DNA from: Streptomyces sp. AC512_CC834
GTDB taxonomy: Bacteria; Actinomycetota; Actinomycetes; Streptomycetales; Streptomycetaceae
Direction: 5' to 3'
Assembly (NCBI RefSeq): GCF_019049325.1
Contig: NZ_JAGMUO010000060.1
Span: 115,983-179,982, forward strand
DNA: 64,000 nt
The number at the start of each line of letters is the position of its first letter. Positions within the stretch are counted from its first letter, which is position 1. Made by a program: the position numbers and the translations under genes. Below are positions 15,408-25,200 of the stretch, piece by piece. The notes under the pieces are model-generated. The model was not told the origin of the DNA. It ran no database searches and saw nothing but the letters and a program-made list of their open reading frames with translations.

Positions 15408-17420
15408 ATGGCAGCCACCCCGCCCCTCCCGCCGCCCGCGTCACCCACCCCTCCACCGAGGGGAGGCGCCGCCTTCACCGGCGAGGACCCGCACGACGAC
15501 CTGGCGCACCGGCTCGGCCTCGCCCTGGTCTGCGCGGCGGCCGAGCCTGCCCTTTCCGGAGTACTGCTCCTCGACCTGGACCCCCGGCTGCTCGATCCGG
15601 TCGCCCGTCTGTTCGGCGCCGTCCTCGCCGGGGCCGGCGAACCGGCGCGCCCGCCGCTCGTGCTGGGCGCCGCCGCCCGGGACGAGGACCTGTGGACCCG
15701 CACCGGCATCCGCGCCGGCGAGCACGGCATCACCGTCCGCACCGAGCCCGGTCCCCTGGTCGAGGCGGACGACGCCGACGGTGCGCCGCCGCTGGTCGTG
15801 GTGCCCGACCTCGCGCGCCTGAGCGTCGCCGGGATGCGTGCCGCGGTGCAACTGCTCGGCGCCGACGTCGTGACCGTCGAACGCAGCGGACTGCACCGGA
15901 CCGTCCGGCCGCGGGCCCGCTGGCTGGCCACCTGCCGCAGCGCCGACGCCGGACGCGTCAGTCGGCACCTGCTGGACCGGTTCGCCGTACGGCTGTCGGC
16001 CGCGGGCCTGCGGCTACCCGGGCCGCCGGGGCCGCCGGGGCCGCCGGGGCCGTCCGGGCCGTCCGGGCCGCACGGGGAACTGCTCGCCGGCCTCCCGGCC
16101 CGCTGGCGCTCCGCAGCCGGCGGCGGCGTCCCGCCCGTGCCCGTCACCGACGCGGCGCTCACCCGCGTACAGCAGCTCCTCGGGCCCGACGCGGGGATCC
16201 GCCGGGAGCTGGCGCTCGTGCGGCTCGCACGCACGCTCGCGGCGCTGGACGGCAGCCCCTCTGCCTCCGCCGACCACAGCGACGCGGCGGCGCGGCTCAT
16301 CGGCGTGAGCGTGCCGACGACGGCGCCGGACCGCCTGGAGAGCGACCCCGAGCCGCCCGACCCGGCGTCGGCACCGGCGGGCCCGCCCGGCACCCTCCCG
16401 GAACGCGGTGGCGCCGACCGGGACGGCCCGCCCGGGGTAGGCGACGGGGACCAGGCGCTGCTGGACACCGGACCCGCACAAGGAATCGGGCCCGCGCTCG
16501 GCACCGCGCCCTCCCCGGCCGCGGGAAGCCCCTACCCGGAGGACGAGACGACCGGGGCGCGCGACGCCGTGCCGCTGAGCGGACCCCGGCGGCGCACCAC
16601 CGGACCCGTCTCCACCCGGGGCACCGTGATCGGCACCCGGCGCGCCACGGACCTGCGGGACCTCGCCCACGTCCGCTCCGTGCGCGAGGCCGCCGTGCAC
16701 CAACGGGCCCGGCGCACCGAACGGTTCACCGTCTCGCCCGTCGACCTGCACAGCAACGTGCGCGCCGCCGCCCCCGAGCGGGTCCTGGTGCTGCTCCTGG
16801 ACCACACCTGCCGGGACGGGGACAGGGACAGGGACAGGTACGGGAGCGGGGACGGAGACTGGCAGGAGGTCCTCGCCCCCTTCCTGCAGTGGGCGTACAC
16901 GAGCCGGGCCACGGTCCAGGTCATCGAGGTCGGCGCGGCGGACGCCGCCGACGAACTGCGGGCCGGGTCCTTCGCGGCGCGCAGCGTCCTGGACCCCCGG
17001 GTCCCCGGAGCGCTGCTGCGCCGGGGCGGCCGGGCGACGCCGCTCGCCCACGGCGTCGAGCTCGCGGCGCACACGCTGCGCCGTCTGTTCCGGCGGCAGG
17101 GCACCGGGCCGGCGGAGGCATGGCTGGTGGTCGTGACCGACGGCCGCGGCAACGTCCCGCTGCGGGTCAGCCACACCGGACGGCATGCCGGTGAGGTGGC
17201 CGCGGCGGGCGTCGAGGACGCGGTGGAGGCCGCGTCCCGGATCGGAGCCATGGACCGGACCCGCCTGCACGTGGCGGTCGTCGACCCGGGCCGGGAACCG
17301 TACGGCGACCTGCCGCACGCCCTCGCCGACCGTCTCGGGGCGATCGTCGTCGACGGCCGGCACCGGTCCGGCGTCGTCGACGGCCGGCACAGGCCAGGGG
17401 CGGGGGACGGCGGTGAGTGA
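15408..17420 (+). CDS. ChlD-like vWA protein with degenerate MIDAS
   Basis: 670 aa. Residues 20-200 resemble the inactive AAA-like half of ChlD proteins (LLLDLDPRLLDPVARLFGAVLAG). A Pro-rich linker contains GPPGPPGPPGPSGPSGP at about 205-221. The C-terminal 230 residues form a vWA-like domain: RVLVLLLDHTC stands where DxSxS is expected, but the Thr strand (ATPLAHG) and the third MIDAS element (VVVTDGRGN) remain. Loss of the first two serines should weaken metal binding. The gene lies 6 nt after the ATPase gene and its end overlaps the CHAT gene. The likely role is adaptor between ATPase and protease; this is inference from context. Confidence 0.78.
   Translation: MAATPPLPPPASPTPPPRGGAAFTGEDPHDDLAHRLGLALVCAAAEPALSGVLLLDLDPRLLDPVARLFGAVLAGAGEPARPPLVLGAAARDEDLWTRTGIRAGEHGITVRTEPGPLVEADDADGAPPLVVVPDLARLSVAGMRAAVQLLGADVVTVERSGLHRTVRPRARWLATCRSADAGRVSRHLLDRFAVRLSAAGLRLPGPPGPPGPPGPSGPSGPHGELLAGLPARWRSAAGGGVPPVPVTDAALTRVQQLLGPDAGIRRELALVRLARTLAALDGSPSASADHSDAAARLIGVSVPTTAPDRLESDPEPPDPASAPAGPPGTLPERGGADRDGPPGVGDGDQALLDTGPAQGIGPALGTAPSPAAGSPYPEDETTGARDAVPLSGPRRRTTGPVSTRGTVIGTRRATDLRDLAHVRSVREAAVHQRARRTERFTVSPVDLHSNVRAAAPERVLVLLLDHTCRDGDRDRDRYGSGDGDWQEVLAPFLQWAYTSRATVQVIEVGAADAADELRAGSFAARSVLDPRVPGALLRRGGRATPLAHGVELAAHTLRRLFRRQGTGPAEAWLVVVTDGRGNVPLRVSHTGRHAGEVAAAGVEDAVEAASRIGAMDRTRLHVAVVDPGREPYGDLPHALADRLGAIVVDGRHRSGVVDGRHRPGAGDGGE
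16020..16076 (+). repeat. Collagen-like GPP/GPS repeat in vWA gene
   Basis: Three copies of GGGCCGCCG and two of GGGCCGTCC encode GPPGPPGPPGPSGPSGP in frame, followed by a degenerate unit ending in His-Gly. A 9-bp period makes it prone to in-frame expansion or loss. It forms the linker between the AAA-like and vWA parts. Confidence 0.85.
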
Positions 17421-18735
17421 TCCGCAGCGTGGGCCGCGCAGACTCCCGGTCACCGGCGCCGCCGGGCTCCGCGCGGCCCTGCCGGGGCTGAAGGCCGTGG
17501 CACGCCGGCCGTCCGTGTCGGTGCGGAACCTGCGCCGTACGCAGGATCCGCCCGCCGGGCTCGGCGGAACCGACGCGCGGCCCGGCGCCCGTCTGGAGGA
17601 CGGCTTCGCCGTGCTCCGCGTGCTACGCGCGGACGGGGCCGACGGACTGCGCGGTTACCGGCTGCAGGGCTGGTGCGGTGACCTGACGGTGAACTGCGCG
17701 GCCGGACCCACCCGCCGCCCCGCTCCCGCCGTCAGCCTCGCCCGGCTGCGGCAGGACGGCGACGGGCACTACCCCTCCGAGGTGCTGCGGGGCATCCGGC
17801 TCTGGTCGGACAACCAGTACGAACTCGCCCACTGGATCAACCGCATCCGCGCACGGCACCGCGACAACCTGCGCCTCCTCGTGTGGGACGACACCGGATA
17901 CGACCTTCCCTGGGAGCTGCTCCTGCTCCCCGAGAACGCCGCGCTGGGCCTGGCGGGCGGCCCGCTGGGGGCGCTGATCGCCGTGGCCCGCTGGACCACC
18001 GTGCGCGATCCGAGTCAGGGCGGCCTGCCCTCCGAGACCGGCGACTGCCACGGCCGTGTGCTCGGCTACCTCCACCAGGACATGGCGGACGACCGCCGCG
18101 TCTTCACCTCGTACGCCCACCGGTTGCACGGGCGGATGACGCCCTTCCTCAGCGACCTCGACACCCAGGTGGACCGCACCGGGCTGGTCTACCTGGGCTG
18201 CCACGGCACCTACGGCGACGCCGTGCCGCGCCTCACGCTCGGCGACCGTACCTGGGCCGAGCTGAACGGTGAGCCGATGTCGGTGCTGCGCCGGGACGGC
18301 TCGCTGGTCTGCCTCAACGCCTGCGACTCCGGCCGGTTCGTCGACAACCGGGCACAGGGCGAGGAGGCGCTGCGGGGATTCGCCGAACTCTTCCTGCGCA
18401 AGGGCGCGGGCGGCTGCATCGTCAGCTCCGGCAAGGTCGGTGACCTGGAGGCCCGGGCGATGGCGCGGCGCCTGGTGCGCGAGGTGGCCGAACACCCCCG
18501 TCGTCCGGTGGTGCGGACGCTGCGGGCCTTCCGGGTGCGGGCGCTGGAGGAGTTCGGGTCCCTGGCGGAGGTGCCGCGGGTCCGCAATGATGACGGACAG
18601 GTCGACGTCGTGGGCCAGAAACGGGTGCTGCGGCTCCTGTACGCGTACATGTTCCACTACTACGGGCATCCGAGGACCGCGCTGCGGCTCACCGCGGTGG
18701 ACGCGCTCGGCACCGAGGGGGGAGGCGGCCGGTGA
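17413..18735 (+). CDS. CHAT-domain (caspase-like) cysteine protease
   Basis: 440 aa from GTG 17413, overlapping the vWA gene by 8 nt. The C-terminal ~270 residues are a CHAT domain: LLVWDDTGYDLPWELLLLP, then the catalytic His264 in GLVYLGCHGTYGD and catalytic Cys304 in LVCLNACDSGRF, then a GAGGCIVSSGKVGD strand. The N-terminal 130 residues are probably a small beta-rich adaptor. CHAT proteases are related to separase and caspases and serve as effectors in several bacterial defence and cell-death systems. Module A uses a trypsin-fold effector in the equivalent role. The gene overlaps the downstream TIR-NB-ARC-TPR gene by 4 nt. No signal peptide is seen, so action is cytoplasmic. The substrate is unknown. 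Confidence 0.85.
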   Translation: MSDPQRGPRRLPVTGAAGLRAALPGLKAVARRPSVSVRNLRRTQDPPAGLGGTDARPGARLEDGFAVLRVLRADGADGLRGYRLQGWCGDLTVNCAAGPTRRPAPAVSLARLRQDGDGHYPSEVLRGIRLWSDNQYELAHWINRIRARHRDNLRLLVWDDTGYDLPWELLLLPENAALGLAGGPLGALIAVARWTTVRDPSQGGLPSETGDCHGRVLGYLHQDMADDRRVFTSYAHRLHGRMTPFLSDLDTQVDRTGLVYLGCHGTYGDAVPRLTLGDRTWAELNGEPMSVLRRDGSLVCLNACDSGRFVDNRAQGEEALRGFAELFLRKGAGGCIVSSGKVGDLEARAMARRLVREVAEHPRRPVVRTLRAFRVRALEEFGSLAEVPRVRNDDGQVDVVGQKRVLRLLYAYMFHYYGHPRTALRLTAVDALGTEGGGGR

Positions 18736-21700
18736 GCGCCGCCGGGCGGCCGTCCGGGCACCCGCTGCTGATCGAGCCCGTCGTGGCCTGGCCCCGGCAG
18801 GCGGAGGCCGAGCGCGACTACCTCGTCACCGTCGACCTGCGCGGCCCCCTTCCCTCCCCGGACGGCACACCCGCCGAGTGGCCCTACCCCGAGGAGGAGT
18901 TCACCTTCACCGTCACCCTGGACGGCGCCCCGCACTTCGACTGCTCCGCCCTGGGCGAACCGAGCGTCGTCCTGCACCGCTTCGGCGGCACCTACGGTCC
19001 CGCTCGGTTCCGGGTCTCCACGGGCACCGGCACCGGACCGGCCTCGCTGTGGCTGACCGTCAGCAACCAGTGGGGCGTGCCCGTCCGGAAGGCGGAACTC
19101 CGCTCCGATGTACGCACGGCGGCAGAGCGTTCGGACGGCACTGTGCCGCCGGCCGTCCCGCGGGCGCCCGTGCGGCCGAAGGCCCCGCCCGCCGCGCGCC
19201 CCGAGCCCAGCCGGCAGACCGTCACGGTCAGCCATGCCGGTCTCGACCGGGCCTGGGCGGCCTGGATCGGGGACCGGCTGGAGCGGCGCGGGGTGCGGGT
19301 GGTGCCGCTGCGCTGGGACTGCCCGCCCGAGGTCCCCCCGGCGGATCTGCTGCGCGACCTGACGCTCGGGACCGGGCGTGCCCTGCTCGTCCTGAACGCC
19401 CCCTACTTCGGGGACGGCACACACACCCACGAGGAGTGGAACGCGGCCCTGCGTGAGGTCGTCGCCCCCGACCCGTCCCGGTTCGCGGCCGTGTCGGTCA
19501 CCACGGCCACGGTCCCGGCGGGCGTCTCCCTGCTGGACCCCGTCGCCCTGCACGGCCTGGAAGCCGACGAGGCGGAGCGGCGCCTGCTGGACCGGCTCGG
19601 CCTGTCGGACGAGCCGGTGACCGAGGGCACGGCGGGGTCCGGGGGCGGGCCGCGGTTTCCGGCGGCGGTGCCGGAGGTGTGGGGTGGCGTACCGCGCCGC
19701 AACCGCCGATTCAGCGGCCGCGAGGCACTGCTGGGCGAGGCTCACGACCTGCTGCGAGAAGGTGAGCCGGGCACGGGTGTGCTGACGCTGCACGGCATGT
19801 CCGGGGTGGGCAAGACGCAGCTCGCCGTCGAGTACGCGCACCGGTTGGCCCCCGAGTACGACGTGGTCTGGTGGGTCAACGCGCAGGACCGGGCCGACTG
19901 TCGTCGCCAACTGGCCGAACTCGCCCCCAGACTGGGCCTGCAGACCGGTCAGGAATACGGGGAACGGCTGCGTGCGGTGCGGGACGCCCTGCGCCGCGGC
20001 GAACCGTACTCCCGGTGGCTGCTGATCCTGGACGGTGCCGACGAGCCCGACGCGATCGCGGACCTGGTGCCGACGGGACCGGGACACGTCCTCGTCACCT
20101 CGCGGAATCCGGAGTGGAGCGAGCACAACAGCAAGCTTCTCGAAGTCCTGATCTATCCCCGCGACGAGTCGGTCGCGTTCATCCGCCGCCGCATACCCCG
20201 GCTGACGGAAGCGGAGGCCGACCAACTGGCCGACGCCCTGGGGGACCTGCCGTTGCTGCTCGCCCAGACGGTGGGCTGGCTCAGCGACTCGGACCGATCG
20301 GTGGACGAGTACCTGGCCCTGCTGGCGGACGGCACCGACGGCGATGCGCGGGCCATGTCGGAGGACTTCCCGCCCGCCTTCCGTACGGCCTGGTCGATAC
20401 TGCTGGACCAACTCCGCGAGACCGCCCCGGAGTCCGTCGTCCTGCTCCGGCTCTGCGCGTTCTTCGCCCCCGGCCTCGTCCCCGTGCATCTGCTCCGGAA
20501 CATGCCGCACGATGGGCTGCCCGACTCCGTGGCCGGGCTGCTGACCGACCCGCGGCTGTGGGACCGGGCCGTCGGTCAACTGCGCCGGTACTCCGTCGTC
20601 AGGGCCGAACCGGACCCGGCCGACTCGGGGCGCGAGAACCTGTACGTGCATCGGGTGGTCCACCGGATGGTGGACCGGGCCATGCCGGAAGCGGTACGGG
20701 GCGAGCTCGTCGACGTCGTACGACGGGCGCTCGCGGCGGCGGACCGCGGCCGGCCTTCCGTCCCCGAACAGTGGCCCAGGTATGCAGAGATCGTGCCGCA
20801 CCTCAAGTACGCCGACGCTTTCGCGACCACCGACTCCGCCGTGCAGACGCTGGTCCTCGACTCGCTGCGCTACCTGTACCTGTCGGGCGAGTACGGAGCG
20901 GGCGTGCGGCTCGGCGGCCACGCCACGCGGATCTGGCGGTCGCTCCTCGGCCACCGGCACCCCCTGATCTGGGAGCTGACCTACCACTACGCGAACCTGC
21001 TGCGCGCGGCCGGCGACTACCACCGGACGATGGAGATCGAGCGGGCGGCCGTCCAGCACCTGCGCGAGCAGCGTGGCGAACGCGACCCCGCCCTCCTGCG
21101 CGCCCTTGGCGGACTGGCGGCGGACCTGCGGGGCCTCGGGAGCTACGCGGAGGCGCTGGAGATCTCGGAGCGGGTGCACGGCACGTACCGCGAACTCCTC
21201 GGCGACCAGGACACCCGCACCCTCAACGCCCAGAACAACGTGGCGGTCTCGCTGCGGCTGCTGGGCCGTTACGAGGACGCCCTGAACGTCGACCTGCCCA
21301 CCCTTCGGGCCCGCCGCCGACTGCTCGGGGACCGGCACCCGTGGACCCTGAGTTCGGAGACGACCTACGCCGTGGACCTCCGGCTGCTCGGACGCTACGA
21401 AGAGGCCACCGCGAGGCAGGACGCCGGCCTGCGGTTGGTCCGCGCGGCGCTGGGCGCCAACAGCCGGCAGGCCCTGCTCGCCGCGCACAACCTCGCGCTG
21501 TGCCGCTGTGCCGTGGGGGACGCCGACGAGGCGGCGCTCCTCTTCGGCCGGGCGCTGGAGCAAGGGGAGCGCCTGCTCGGTGACAGTGATCCGCTGGTGC
21601 TGATGCTCATCGCGAGCCGGAGCTGCTTCGCCCGGGAGCACGGCGACCTCGACCTGGCCCGTGAGCTGAGCGAGCGCGTCGTCGGCCAGTACGAGGCGAC

Positions 21701-22160
21701 CCTCACCGCCGGCCATCCCTACGCGGTGGGGGCCCGGGCCAACCACGCCCTGCTGCTGCACCGGGCCGGCGAGGGCGAACGTGTCCCGGTCCTCGCCGAG
21801 GCGGCCCTGGCCGACATGAGGACCGCCGTGGGGCCGGACCATCCCTGGACGCTGGGCTGCGCGCTCAACGCGGCGATGCTGCACGCGCACGCCGGGGACA
21901 CGGGCCGTGCCCTCACCCTCAGCAGGGAGACGGCCGTCACCGCGGCGCGCATCCTCGGCCCCGCCCATCCGTTCACCCTGGCCGCGGGGGTGGCTCTCGC
22001 GGCCGAACTACGCGTGTACGGGCCGCACGGGCAGGCCGACGGTGTCGAGCGACGGGCCCTGGCGGGGCTGGCGGACGTCCTCGGCCCCCGGCATCCGCAC
22101 ACCGTGTCGGCCCGTGCCCGGCACCGTCCGTTCTGGGACTTCGAACCTCAGCGGACCTGA
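18732..22160 (+). CDS. fxsT: TIR-NB-ARC-TPR (STAND NTPase) protein, copy 2, with extra N-terminal beta domain
   Basis: 1142 aa from GTG 18732. Residues 1-130 are a beta-rich domain (LLIEPVVAWPRQAEAERDYLVTVDLRG, then FTFTVTLDG and PARFRVSTG) absent from the paralogue at 10867. The rest is collinear with it: TIR-like domain starting TVTVSHAGLDRAWAAWIGDRLERRG near 160, P-loop GMSGVGKTQ near 355, Walker B WLLILDGADE, and TPR repeats to the C-terminal FWDFEPQ. Both proteins should be ATP-dependent switches; in this one the signal may come from the CHAT or vWA partners encoded upstream with start-stop overlaps. Stretches of nearly identical DNA with copy 1 indicate recent duplication or gene conversion. 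It ends beside a strong terminator. Confidence 0.82.
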   Translation: MSAAGRPSGHPLLIEPVVAWPRQAEAERDYLVTVDLRGPLPSPDGTPAEWPYPEEEFTFTVTLDGAPHFDCSALGEPSVVLHRFGGTYGPARFRVSTGTGTGPASLWLTVSNQWGVPVRKAELRSDVRTAAERSDGTVPPAVPRAPVRPKAPPAARPEPSRQTVTVSHAGLDRAWAAWIGDRLERRGVRVVPLRWDCPPEVPPADLLRDLTLGTGRALLVLNAPYFGDGTHTHEEWNAALREVVAPDPSRFAAVSVTTATVPAGVSLLDPVALHGLEADEAERRLLDRLGLSDEPVTEGTAGSGGGPRFPAAVPEVWGGVPRRNRRFSGREALLGEAHDLLREGEPGTGVLTLHGMSGVGKTQLAVEYAHRLAPEYDVVWWVNAQDRADCRRQLAELAPRLGLQTGQEYGERLRAVRDALRRGEPYSRWLLILDGADEPDAIADLVPTGPGHVLVTSRNPEWSEHNSKLLEVLIYPRDESVAFIRRRIPRLTEAEADQLADALGDLPLLLAQTVGWLSDSDRSVDEYLALLADGTDGDARAMSEDFPPAFRTAWSILLDQLRETAPESVVLLRLCAFFAPGLVPVHLLRNMPHDGLPDSVAGLLTDPRLWDRAVGQLRRYSVVRAEPDPADSGRENLYVHRVVHRMVDRAMPEAVRGELVDVVRRALAAADRGRPSVPEQWPRYAEIVPHLKYADAFATTDSAVQTLVLDSLRYLYLSGEYGAGVRLGGHATRIWRSLLGHRHPLIWELTYHYANLLRAAGDYHRTMEIERAAVQHLREQRGERDPALLRALGGLAADLRGLGSYAEALEISERVHGTYRELLGDQDTRTLNAQNNVAVSLRLLGRYEDALNVDLPTLRARRRLLGDRHPWTLSSETTYAVDLRLLGRYEEATARQDAGLRLVRAALGANSRQALLAAHNLALCRCAVGDADEAALLFGRALEQGERLLGDSDPLVLMLIASRSCFAREHGDLDLARELSERVVGQYEATLTAGHPYAVGARANHALLLHRAGEGERVPVLAEAALADMRTAVGPDHPWTLGCALNAAMLHAHAGDTGRALTLSRETAVTAARILGPAHPFTLAAGVALAAELRVYGPHGQADGVERRALAGLADVLGPRHPHTVSARARHRPFWDFEPQRT

Positions 22161-22178
22161 CGGACCTGACGGACCTGA
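22152..22178 (+). repeat. Perfect 9-bp tandem repeat x3 at gene end
   Basis: Three identical units of CGGACCTGA. The first unit holds the last codons and the TGA stop of the TIR-NB-ARC-TPR gene, so each unit brings a further stop in the same frame. It is probably a replication-slippage product, and is located just before the terminator. Confidence 0.9.
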
Positions 22179-22194
22179 TGGCCCACGGAACGGC

Positions 22195-22235
22195 GAAGGG
22201 CCCGGCTCCGGAGAGTCTCCGGAGCCGGGCCCTTC
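22195..22235. terminator. Strong bidirectional terminator between the island and kgd
   Basis: A perfect 19-bp inverted repeat (arms GAAGGGCCCGGCTCCGGAG and its complement) with a 3-nt loop AGT. It lies between convergent genes, so it can stop transcription from both sides. It separates the accessory island from core metabolism. Confidence 0.9.
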
Positions 22236-22266
22236 ACGGCGCGACGGTGGTCGGCGCGTCAGTGGT

Positions 22267-25200
22267 TCACGCCTCGAAGACCTCGCGCACCAGTTGCTCC
22301 TGCTCGGCCTGGTGCCGCTTGGCGGAGCCGACGGCAGGGGATGAGCCGTGCGGCCGCGAGATGCGGCGCAGGCGCTCGCCGTGCGGGACGTCGGCACCGA
22401 CCGCCAGGTCCAGGTGGTCGATCAGGTTGAGCGCGATGAACGGCCAGAAACCCTGGTTCGCCGGCTCCTCCTGCGTCCACAGGTACTTCTCGGCGTTCGG
22501 GTACTTGGCGATCTCCGCCTGGAGCTCGGCACCCGGCAGCGGGTACAGGCGCTCGATGCGGAGGATGGCCGTGTCCGTCACGCCGCGCTTCTTCCGCTCG
22601 GCGTCAAGGTCGTAGTAGACCTTGCCGGAGCAGAAGACGACCTTCTTGACGGCGGCCGGGTCGACCGAGTCGTCGCCGATGACCGGGCGGAACTGGCCCG
22701 TCGTGAACTCCTCCGCCTTCGAGGCCGCGGCCTTCAGGCGCAGCATCGACTTCGGGGTGAAGACCACCAGCGGCTTGTGGTGCGGGTTGTGCACCTGCCA
22801 CCGCAGGAGGTGGAAGTAGTTCGACGGCAGGGTCGGCATCGCGACCGTCATGTTGTTCTGCGCGCAGAGCTGGAGGAAACGCTCCGGGCGGGCCGAGGAG
22901 TGGTCCGGGCCCTGGCCCTCGTAGCCGTGCGGCAGCAGGAGGGTCACGCCGGAGGTCTGGTTCCACTTCTGCTCGGCCGACGAGATGAACTCGTCCACGA
23001 CCGTCTGCGCGCCGTTGACGAAGTCGCCGAACTGCGCCTCCCACATCACCAGCGCGTCCGGGCGGGCCAGCGAGTAGCCGTACTCGAAGCCCATCACGGC
23101 GTACTCGGAGAGCAGCGAGTTGTAGACGTTGTACCGGGACTGGTCCTCGGACAGGTACAGCAGCGGCGTGAACTCGTCGCCCGTCTCACGGTCGATGACG
23201 ACCGCGTGACGCTGGCCGAAGGTGCCGCGCTGCGAGTCCTGGCCGGACAGCCGGACCGGCACGCCGTCCAGGAGGAGGGAGCCGACGGCGAGGGTCTCGC
23301 CCATGCCCCAGTCGATCGTGCCGTCCTCGACCATCGCCGCGCGGCGCTGCAGTTGCGGCAGCAGCCGCGGGTGCACGGTGATGTGGTCGGGGATGTTGAC
23401 CTGGGACTCGGCGATCCGCTTGACGGTCTCGGCGGTGATCGCGGTGTTCACGGACACCGGGAACTCGGCCTGCGGGGCCGCGGGCTCCGCGGCGGCCGGC
23501 TGGGAGGCGGCCTCGCGGACCTCGGTGAAGACCTTCTCCAACTGGCCCTGGTAGTCCTGCAGCGCCTGCTCGGCCTCTTCCAGGGTGATGTCGCCGCGAC
23601 CGATGAGGGACTCGGTGTACAGCTTGCGCACCGAGCGCTTCTTGTCGATCAGGTCGTACATCAGCGGCTGGGTGAAGGCCGGGTTGTCCGTCTCGTTGTG
23701 ACCGCGGCGGCGGTAGCAGAGCAGGTCGATGACCACGTCCTTGTTGAACGCCTGACGGAACTCGAAGGCGAGCCGCGCCACGCGGACGCAGGCCTCCGGG
23801 TCGTCGCCGTTCACGTGGAAGATCGGGGCCTCGATCATCCTCGCCACGTCCGTCGCGTACATCGACGAGCGCGAGGACTCAGGGGCGGCGGTGAAGCCGA
23901 CCTGGTTGTTGATGACGACGTGGACCGTGCCGCCGGTGCGGTAGCCGCGAAGCTGCGACATGTTCAGGGTCTCGGCCACCACGCCCTGGCCCGCGAAGGC
24001 CGCGTCGCCGTGGATCGCCACCGGCAGGACGGTGAAGTCCGTGCCGCCCTTGTTGATGATGTCCTGCTTGGCGCGCGAGACGCCCTCCAGGATCGGGTCG
24101 ACCGCCTCCAGGTGGGAGGGGTTGGCGACCAGCGAGACCTTGATCTGCTCGCCGTCCAGGCCGGTGAAGGTGCCCTCGGCGCCCAGGTGGTACTTCACGT
24201 CGCCGGAGCCGTGCATCGACTTCGGGTCGAGATTGCCCTCGAACTCGCGGAAGATCTGCGCGTACGACTTGCCGACGACGTTGGCCAGCACGTTCAGCCG
24301 GCCGCGGTGGGCCATGCCGACGACGACCTCGTCGAGGCGGGACTCGGCCGCCGAGTCGATGACCGCGTCGAGCAGCGGGATGACGGACTCGCCGCCCTCC
24401 AGGGAGAACCGCTTCTGGCCGACGTACTTGGTCTGCAGGAAGGTCTCGAAGGCCTCCGCCGCGTTCAGCCGGCGCAGGATGCGAAGCTGCTCCTCGCGCT
24501 CCGGCTTGGTGTGCGAGCGCTCGATGCGGTCCTGGATCCACTTGCGCTGCTTCGGGTCCTGGATGTGCATGAACTCGACGCCGGTGGTGCGGCAGTACGA
24601 GTCGCGCAGCACGCCGAGGATGTCGCGCAGCTTCATCAGGGACTTGCCGGCGAAGCCGCCGACCGCGAACTCGCGCTCCAGGTCCCACAGGGTGAGCCCG
24701 TGCTCGGTGATGTCCAGGTCGGGGTGCTTGCGCTGCTGGTACTCCAGCGGGTCGGTGTCGGCCATGACGTGGCCGCGGACCCGGTAGGAGTGGATCAGCT
24801 CGAAGACGCGGGCGGCCTTGGTGACGTCGTCGTCGTGCGAGGCGTCGATGTCCTTGAGCCAGCGGACCGGCTCGTAGGGGATGCGCAGCGCCTTGAAGAT
24901 CTCGTCGTAGAAGCCGCTCTCGCCGAGGAGCAGGTTGGCGACCTGGCGCAGGAACTCGCCGGAGGCGGCGCCCTGGATGACCCGGTGGTCGTAGGTCGAC
25001 GTGAGCGTCATGACCTTCGAGATGCCGAGCTTGTTCAGGGTGTCCTGGCTGGTGCCCTGGAACTCCGCCGGGTAGTCCATGGAGCCGACGCCCAGGATGA
25101 CCGACTGGCCGGGCATCAGGCGCGGCACGGAGTGGACGGTGCCGAGGCCGCCGGGGTTGGTCAGGGAGACGGTGACGCCGGTGAAGTCGTCCATCGTCAG

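Noticed and set aside
14159..17194. 1011-aa plus-strand frame across the module B ATPase and vWA genes
   Set aside because: Arg/Pro/Ala-rich out-of-frame translation; the true genes carry Walker and vWA motifs in another frame.
14460..17420. Magnesium or cobalt chelatase for pigment or B12 synthesis
   Set aside because: No H subunit and no tetrapyrrole genes nearby; the partners are CHAT and STAND genes, and the vWA metal site is degenerate.
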